In this document: positions 59,901 through 64,000 of the stretch, piece after piece
Layout of the letters: every line of letters begins with the position of its first letter
Position numbering within the stretch: position 1 is the first letter of the stretch
Source: Eutreptiella sp. 'Long Island Sound 2002'
Taxonomy: Eukaryota; Euglenozoa; Euglenophyceae; Eutreptiales; Eutreptiaceae
Assembly: GCA_964036045.1 (NCBI GenBank)
Contig: OZ038379.1
Coordinates: 110,988,611-111,052,610 of the forward strand
DNA length: 64,000 nucleotides
Reading direction: 5' to 3'
Notes under the pieces: generated by a model
Seen by the model: only the letters and a program-made list of their open reading frames with translations
What the model was told of the DNA's origin: nothing
Databases searched by the model: none
Program-made: the position numbers and the translations under genes

Positions 59901-60506
59901 GTGATGGTGATGGTGATGGTGATGGTGGATGGGGAGATGTGGCAGAGCCGTCGGGTGTACGTGTTGGTGTGGGAAGTGATGCTGCATCATGGGGAACCCG
60001 AGGGGGTGGTGGAAGAGGTGATGGTGATGGAGTTGGTGGTGGTGGTGGGCCCCAAAGGGCGGGAATGGCAGGGGCACGAGGCCTGGGGCTGGAGGCATCT
60101 GAAAAGCGCCCGGCGCCGCATACCCCGGCCAACCTGCCACCGGCCCCATCGGGGGCCGCCCGCGCTGCGCGTCCTCGAGCTGTTGGAGATCATCTTGTAG
60201 ACGTCGGAGTAGTCGGTGAGCAAGTGTACCCCGAATGGCACCATGCCTGCTGCAAACTGCGCCTGAATGTCACGCGCATTGTACGGGGGGGGGGGGATTG
60301 CGAGCCAACACCTGCGGCAAGCAGATGTTGACGAAATGGTCCCATCCGTTGTCCCTGGCCGGACGGTCGGCGTCCACGCGCGCCTGGAATGCCGCATATG
60401 TGTGCGGCCCGTGTCTGACGAGATCAGACACCGTGTCTACCAGGCGCCGGGCACGTCGCCGTACGGCCGGCAACTCCACGGGATTGGTGGGGACAGGAAG
60501 CGACAT
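53973..60506 (-). pseudogene. Copy D ORF1: gag-like, CCCH finger, Ulp1-like protease (heavily mutated, fused)
   Basis: The ATG at 60506 gives MSLPVPTNPVELPA. The frame is soon lost at a G-homopolymer near 60285, and stops follow at 59556, 58265, 57986, 56889, 55989, 55056 and 54747. The key elements are still readable: the CCCH finger (KHWAKEWCMRADACRYAH), HTHP, the protease His in MRHWTAHH, Asp in VDPLDRP and Cys in KDCGVYAL, and the Cys/His cluster ending HLQRDH. Between the N-terminal and protease parts the frame is open: TGG is followed by TCA (56523-56525) where B and C have TAA. The fused form is therefore likely ancestral. Confidence 0.87.
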
Positions 60507-60615
60507 TTAGCAATCAAAAACTGTGTGGGCTATGGACACAGGTGAACGGGCTGACGCGGGGTGGCCCGTCCCGCGTCCCGCTGGCTGCACGTTGCACGAC
60601 ACGTTGCACGACACT
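60507..60615 (-). other. Copy D 5' UTR remnant
   Basis: About 109 bp matching the end of the copy B and C 5' UTRs next to the ATG, then cut off at a TA tract. Confidence 0.8.
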
Positions 60616-60628
60616 GTATATATACATC

Positions 60629-60668
<40 letters not shown>
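60616..60668. repeat. (TA)n tract at 5' end of copy D
   Basis: TA repeats with CA and TC interruptions. Confidence 0.95.
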
Positions 60669-61225
60669 CCCCTATTCTGGGGGTGGGGAATCCATTTTTG
60701 AAGGTGTTGGGGTGTGGTCAGATGGTATGTTGCGGCTATTGCCGCCTGTTTTCTCTTTGTTGCCTGTTCTTGGTGCCTGGAGATTGACAAATCCAAACGC
60801 CACACAACCCATGACCATCCCGGCCCGATTTCTCAAACATATGGCCCCCTACCCCACCCCAACCCATACATCTTTGAAAAGCCCTTTCCAAGACTGTTCC
60901 GAAAAGGTACAATACACCCCCCCTCCGGAACACCATGCACCGTAAAATCAACGGACGTTGTGCGGCAAGCCAAAACAGGGCAGCATAACCATGCGTAGAC
61001 CTGCTGAAAAACCGCGAACCTCAGACAGTCCCGGCCGAATTTCTCAAAAATATGGTCCCCTACCTGCCCTCAACCCATACATCTCCGAAAAGCCCTTTTC
61101 AGTGGCTTCCCGAAAAGGTATAACATACCCCTAACAACAGAACACCATATTCCGAGAAATCAGCCGACAACACAAAAACCCCAGTTAGTGGATGGATCAA
61201 CCCCCCCCCCCCCGTGAAAACGCCC
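60669..61225. other. Unidentified spacer with an internal duplication
   Basis: Not LINE sequence and less GC-rich. It contains an imperfect repeat of about 110 bp at 60812-60921 and 61023-61131 (period about 211 bp), sharing GATTTCTCAAA/GAATTTCTCAAA, CAACCCATACATCT and CCGAAAAGGTA. No coding frame or terminal inverted repeat is recognised. A C-homopolymer lies near its right end. It may be another non-autonomous element between TA tracts. Confidence 0.5.
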
Positions 61226-61237
61226 ATACATATATAC

Positions 61238-61294
<57 letters not shown>

Positions 61295-61302
61295 CATATA
61301 TA
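61226..61302. repeat. TA/CA microsatellite
   Basis: A TA run, then about 35 bp of CA, then TA, ending at the 3' end of copy E. Confidence 0.95.
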
Positions 61303-61766
61303 GTCATAGTCATAGTCATAACCACTTATCATGCCGTCTACTGGAGTTACCGGGCATCTCGCGCCGACAGGTAGTTCCTGCCTCGCTCGATCCCGTGGGT
61401 CCCAGGGCTCCCTGAGGTGGCCCACAGCATGACGGAGGACCCAGAGGACCGCGGATACCGGGCAACCAGGCTTTCGGGGCAGTGGCAACTGCATAGCGTT
61501 AGCATTAGCAACGGCGACGGACGCTGGCCCGTTTGTTCACCGGGGGTAAGGGGGCAAGGCACAGCAACGCAGCAGCATCGCAACAAGCAGAAAGCAAGGG
61601 CTTCTCTGTTCGGCGCAAAGCGGCAACCAAGGAACAAAGCAGCACGCATGCGGCGAAGCAAGAGCGGACCCTCCGTCGTTCGTGTACCCCCGCCACCGTG
61701 GAGACGTCCATCACCCATGACCCCACGTAATCCATTGCCAGCTGCGTACTCGTATTTGCCCACCAC

Positions 61767-61768
<2 letters not shown>
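61303..61768 (-). mobile_element. LINE copy E, 3'-end fragment (466 bp)
   Basis: On the minus strand this is the last 466 bp of the family: part of the 3' UTR, the terminal hairpin region and three TATGAC units (61303-61320). Its upstream end is cut at a TA tract. It carries no coding domain. Severe 5' truncation is typical of LINE insertions. Confidence 0.9.
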
Positions 61769-61841
<73 letters not shown>

Positions 61842-61889
61842 CATACATATATATACATATATATATATATATATCCTATATATCCTATA

Positions 61890-61950
<61 letters not shown>
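61769..61950. repeat. (TA)n tract beside copy E
   Basis: About 180 bp of TA repeats with CA and TCC interruptions, the longest such tract in the window. Confidence 0.95.
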
Positions 61951-62184
61951 GTCTATTTTTTTTCGATGTCTTGCAGATATTTGTGATGGATCCCCCCCGG
62001 CGACCAGGCGCCGCGGGGGGTACAGCGAAACCCTGGCCGGGGGGCAGCCGGGGCCAACCAGGGCCGCGCCCCCCGCGGCATATGAAGTGGCTGCCCGCGG
62101 CAGCGGCTCCTGCGGGGGCTGCGGCAGCGGCGGGCGGTCACAGCGTGGAGCCGGCCGGCCCGACGACGCCACCGATAGGGGCCA
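61951..62184. other. GC-rich sequence, nothing recognised
   Basis: Starts with a T-run, then GC-rich sequence with GGCGGC and GCAGCGGC patches leading into the macrosatellite. No supported gene or repeat unit. Confidence 0.4.
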
Positions 62185-64000
62185 GGTGCGTGCCTGCGAC
62201 ATGCGTGCGACATGCCTCCACAGTGTTCTGCGAAGTATACTGCGTAGTGAAGACAGGGGAAAGGGCAGGGCAGGGAGGGAGTGGCCGAGTGCGTGCCTGC
62301 GACATGCGTGCGACTTGCCTACAAAGTGTCCTGCGTAGTGTCCTGCGGAGAGAAGAGAGGGAAAAGGGCAGGGGAGGGAGGGGGAGGTAGGGCGGGAGTA
62401 GAGGGCCGCAGGCTGCGGGCCGGTGCGGACGAAACCAGGGCGCCTGGGAGTGACAAGGTGAAGGGGGAGTGGGAGGGGTGCCTCGCGTATTGCTCCGCAA
62501 AGTGTATGCCGGGAGGGTAAAGGGAGGACGGGGACAGAGACACCGAGGGCCAGGGACCAAGGGACCTGGGAAGGGCGACACGAGAGGACAAGGGAGGGCG
62601 AGCAGACATAAAACAGGACAGGGCCAAAGGGCGAGGGCAGAGAGAGGGAGCAAAGAGGGAGCGCTGCCACGCGAATTGCTCCGCATTGTGCTCGCGCTGG
62701 CCGGAGGGCAGAGGGACAGAGAAGGCAGGGCAGGGAAGAGGGCGTGCCATGGCGGCATGAAGGAGCGAGCGTGGGGCGGAAGCACACAGGTGCCCCACAA
62801 CCGAGCGAGCCGCCCGCAGTGCGCGGGGGCACTGGACAAGGCGGAACACCACGGCGCGCTGCCGCAAGGCGGTCCACCCCCATGGGGGCAGTGTTCTGCG
62901 TAGAGTTATACAACAAAGGTCAGGTGCGTGCCTGCGACGTGCGTGCGACATGCCTACACGGTGTCCTGCGAAGTGTTCTGCGTGATGAAGAGAGGGGAAA
63001 GGGCAGGGCAGGGAGAGAGATGCGTGCGACCTGCCTACAAAGTGTCCTGCGTAGTGAAAACATGTAACTGTAGAGAGGGAAAGGAGCAGGGGAGGGGGAG
63101 ATAGGGCGGGAGAAGAGGGCCGCAGGCTGCGGACCGGAGCGGACGGAACCAGGGCGCCAGGGAGCGGCAAGGTGGAGGGGGAGTTGGAGGGGTGCCTCGC
63201 GAATTGCTCTGCGAAGTGTAAGCAGGGAGGGTGAAGAGAGGACGGGGACAGGGACACCGAGGGCCAGTGACCAAGGGACCTAGGAGGCACGAGAGGACGA
63301 GGGAGGGCGAGCAGACGGCAGGACGGGGCCAAGGAGCCAGGGCAGAGAGCGAGGGCGCAGAGGGAGCGCTGCCACACGAATTGCTCCGCATTGTGCTCGT
63401 GCTGGCCGGAGGGCAGAGGGGCAGAGAAAGCAGGGCAGGGCAGGTGCCACGACGGCGCAAAAGAGCGAGCGTGGGGCGGAAGCTCACAGGTGCCCCACCA
63501 CCGAGCGAGCCGCCCGCAGTGAGCAGTGGCAATGGACAAGGGGGGGAGCCGCGGCGCGATGCCGCGAAGAGGTCCGCCCCACGTAGAGTCACACGAAGAG
63601 GGCCAGGTGCGTGCCTGCGACGTGCATGCAACTGCGTGGAGAAGAGGGGGGAAAGGGCGGGGCAGGAAGGGAGATGCAGGAAGCGAACCTGCGACATGCG
63701 TGCGACATGCCGACAAAGTGCCCAGCGAGGGGACAACAGGTAAGAATAGAGAGGGGCAAGGGCAGGGGAGGGAGGGGGAGGTAGGGCGGGAGAAGAGGGC
63801 CGCGGGCTGCGGAGCAGACAGAAACAGAGAACCAGGGGGCGGCAAGGTGAAGGGGGAGTGAGGGGTGCCTCGCGTGTTGCTCCGCGACATGCATGCCGGG
63901 GGGGTAAAGGGCAGACGAGGACAGGGACACAGAGGGCCAGGGACCAAGGGGCCAGGGAAGGGGGGCAAGTGGGGACGAGGGAGTGTGAGCAGACAGGGGG
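62185..64000. repeat. Macrosatellite, units of about 740 and 680 bp
   Basis: Units begin AGGTGCGTGCCTGCGAC at 62185, 62922 and 63605; the third runs out of the window. Each unit is purine-rich on the plus strand and includes GTGCGACATGCCTAC, a GGCAGGGCAGGGAG tract, GAATTGCTCCGC, GAGCGAGCGTGGGGCGG and CCGAGCGAGCCGCCCGCAG. Within a unit the GTGCGAC-GCCTAC-GTGTCCTGCG block itself occurs about twice. Long open frames on either strand follow the composition bias and are not credible genes. Confidence 0.8.

Larger units (their letters stand above)
45243..60615 (-). mobile_element. LINE copy D, older lineage (5' and 3' truncated)
   Basis: Collinear with copy C on the same strand but visibly more diverged, with many nonsense codons and frameshifts in both ORFs. 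The 5' end keeps only about 109 bp before the ORF1 ATG and stops at a TA tract. The 3' end lacks about the last 140 bp (hairpin and TATGAC repeats) and stops at CCGGTAT merging into TA/CA repeats. It has about one His-rich repeat unit where B and C have four. It carries a sense codon where B and C have TAA inside ORF1, so it informs on the ancestral state. Confidence 0.92.

Noticed and set aside
62319-63968. Long open frame (over 500 codons) on the minus strand of the macrosatellite
   Set aside because: Ser/Pro/Leu-rich translation that follows the repeat's pyrimidine bias and recurs with the repeat unit. No domain.

Overview
This window carries no recognisable host gene, rRNA or tRNA. It is almost entirely a cluster of related, very large non-LTR retrotransposons (LINEs), with a strongly GC-rich background cut by long (TA)n microsatellites. 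Eukaryote-type LINE proteins, GC-rich coding sequence and TA/CA microsatellites point to a GC-rich unicellular eukaryote, plausibly a green alga or another protist. The taxon cannot be fixed from this sequence.

Layout: copy A (+, 5' end outside the window, 1-11005); TA run; copy B (+, 11160-27270, with an unrelated 1.37-kb insertion at 19311-20677); TA run; copy C (-, 27309-44485, structurally complete, about 17.2 kb); TA run; a 537-bp MITE-like element with terminal inverted repeats (44635-45171); TA run; copy D (-, 45243-60615, older and more mutated); TA run; an unidentified spacer (60669-61225); TA/CA run; copy E (-, a 3'-end fragment, 61303-61768); TA run; then unidentified sequence and a macrosatellite with a period near 0.7 kb (62185-64000). 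Every visible LINE terminus abuts a TA run.

Comparing the copies gives one architecture. A 5' UTR of about 1.1 kb is followed by ORF1, about 2,380 codons. ORF1 holds a conserved N-terminal block, 63-residue His/Pro/Gln-rich repeats, a CCCH zinc finger, a Ulp1-like (C48) cysteine protease signature and a C2H2-like finger. After a single in-frame TGA comes ORF2, about 2,230 codons: an APE-type (EEP) endonuclease, reverse transcriptase, RNase H, a CCHC finger and a C-terminal extension of more than 550 residues with a Cys cluster. A 3' UTR of about 2.1 kb ends in (TATGAC)n and a TA tract. By family knowledge ORF1 would package the RNA, and ORF2 would nick DNA and copy the RNA by target-primed reverse transcription. 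The Ulp1-like domain could process the polyprotein or act on SUMO-type conjugates, which is inference.

All copies in view are damaged. C is the best preserved: both parts of its ORF1 are open and its ORF2 has three small frameshifts. B and C share derived defects and are close relatives. D is a separate, older lineage that keeps ORF1 fused where B and C carry a stop. The points most worth attention are the element's size, the pairing of a Ulp1-like protease with APE and RNase H, the conserved in-frame TGA with no usable ATG behind it, and the apparent targeting of TA microsatellites.
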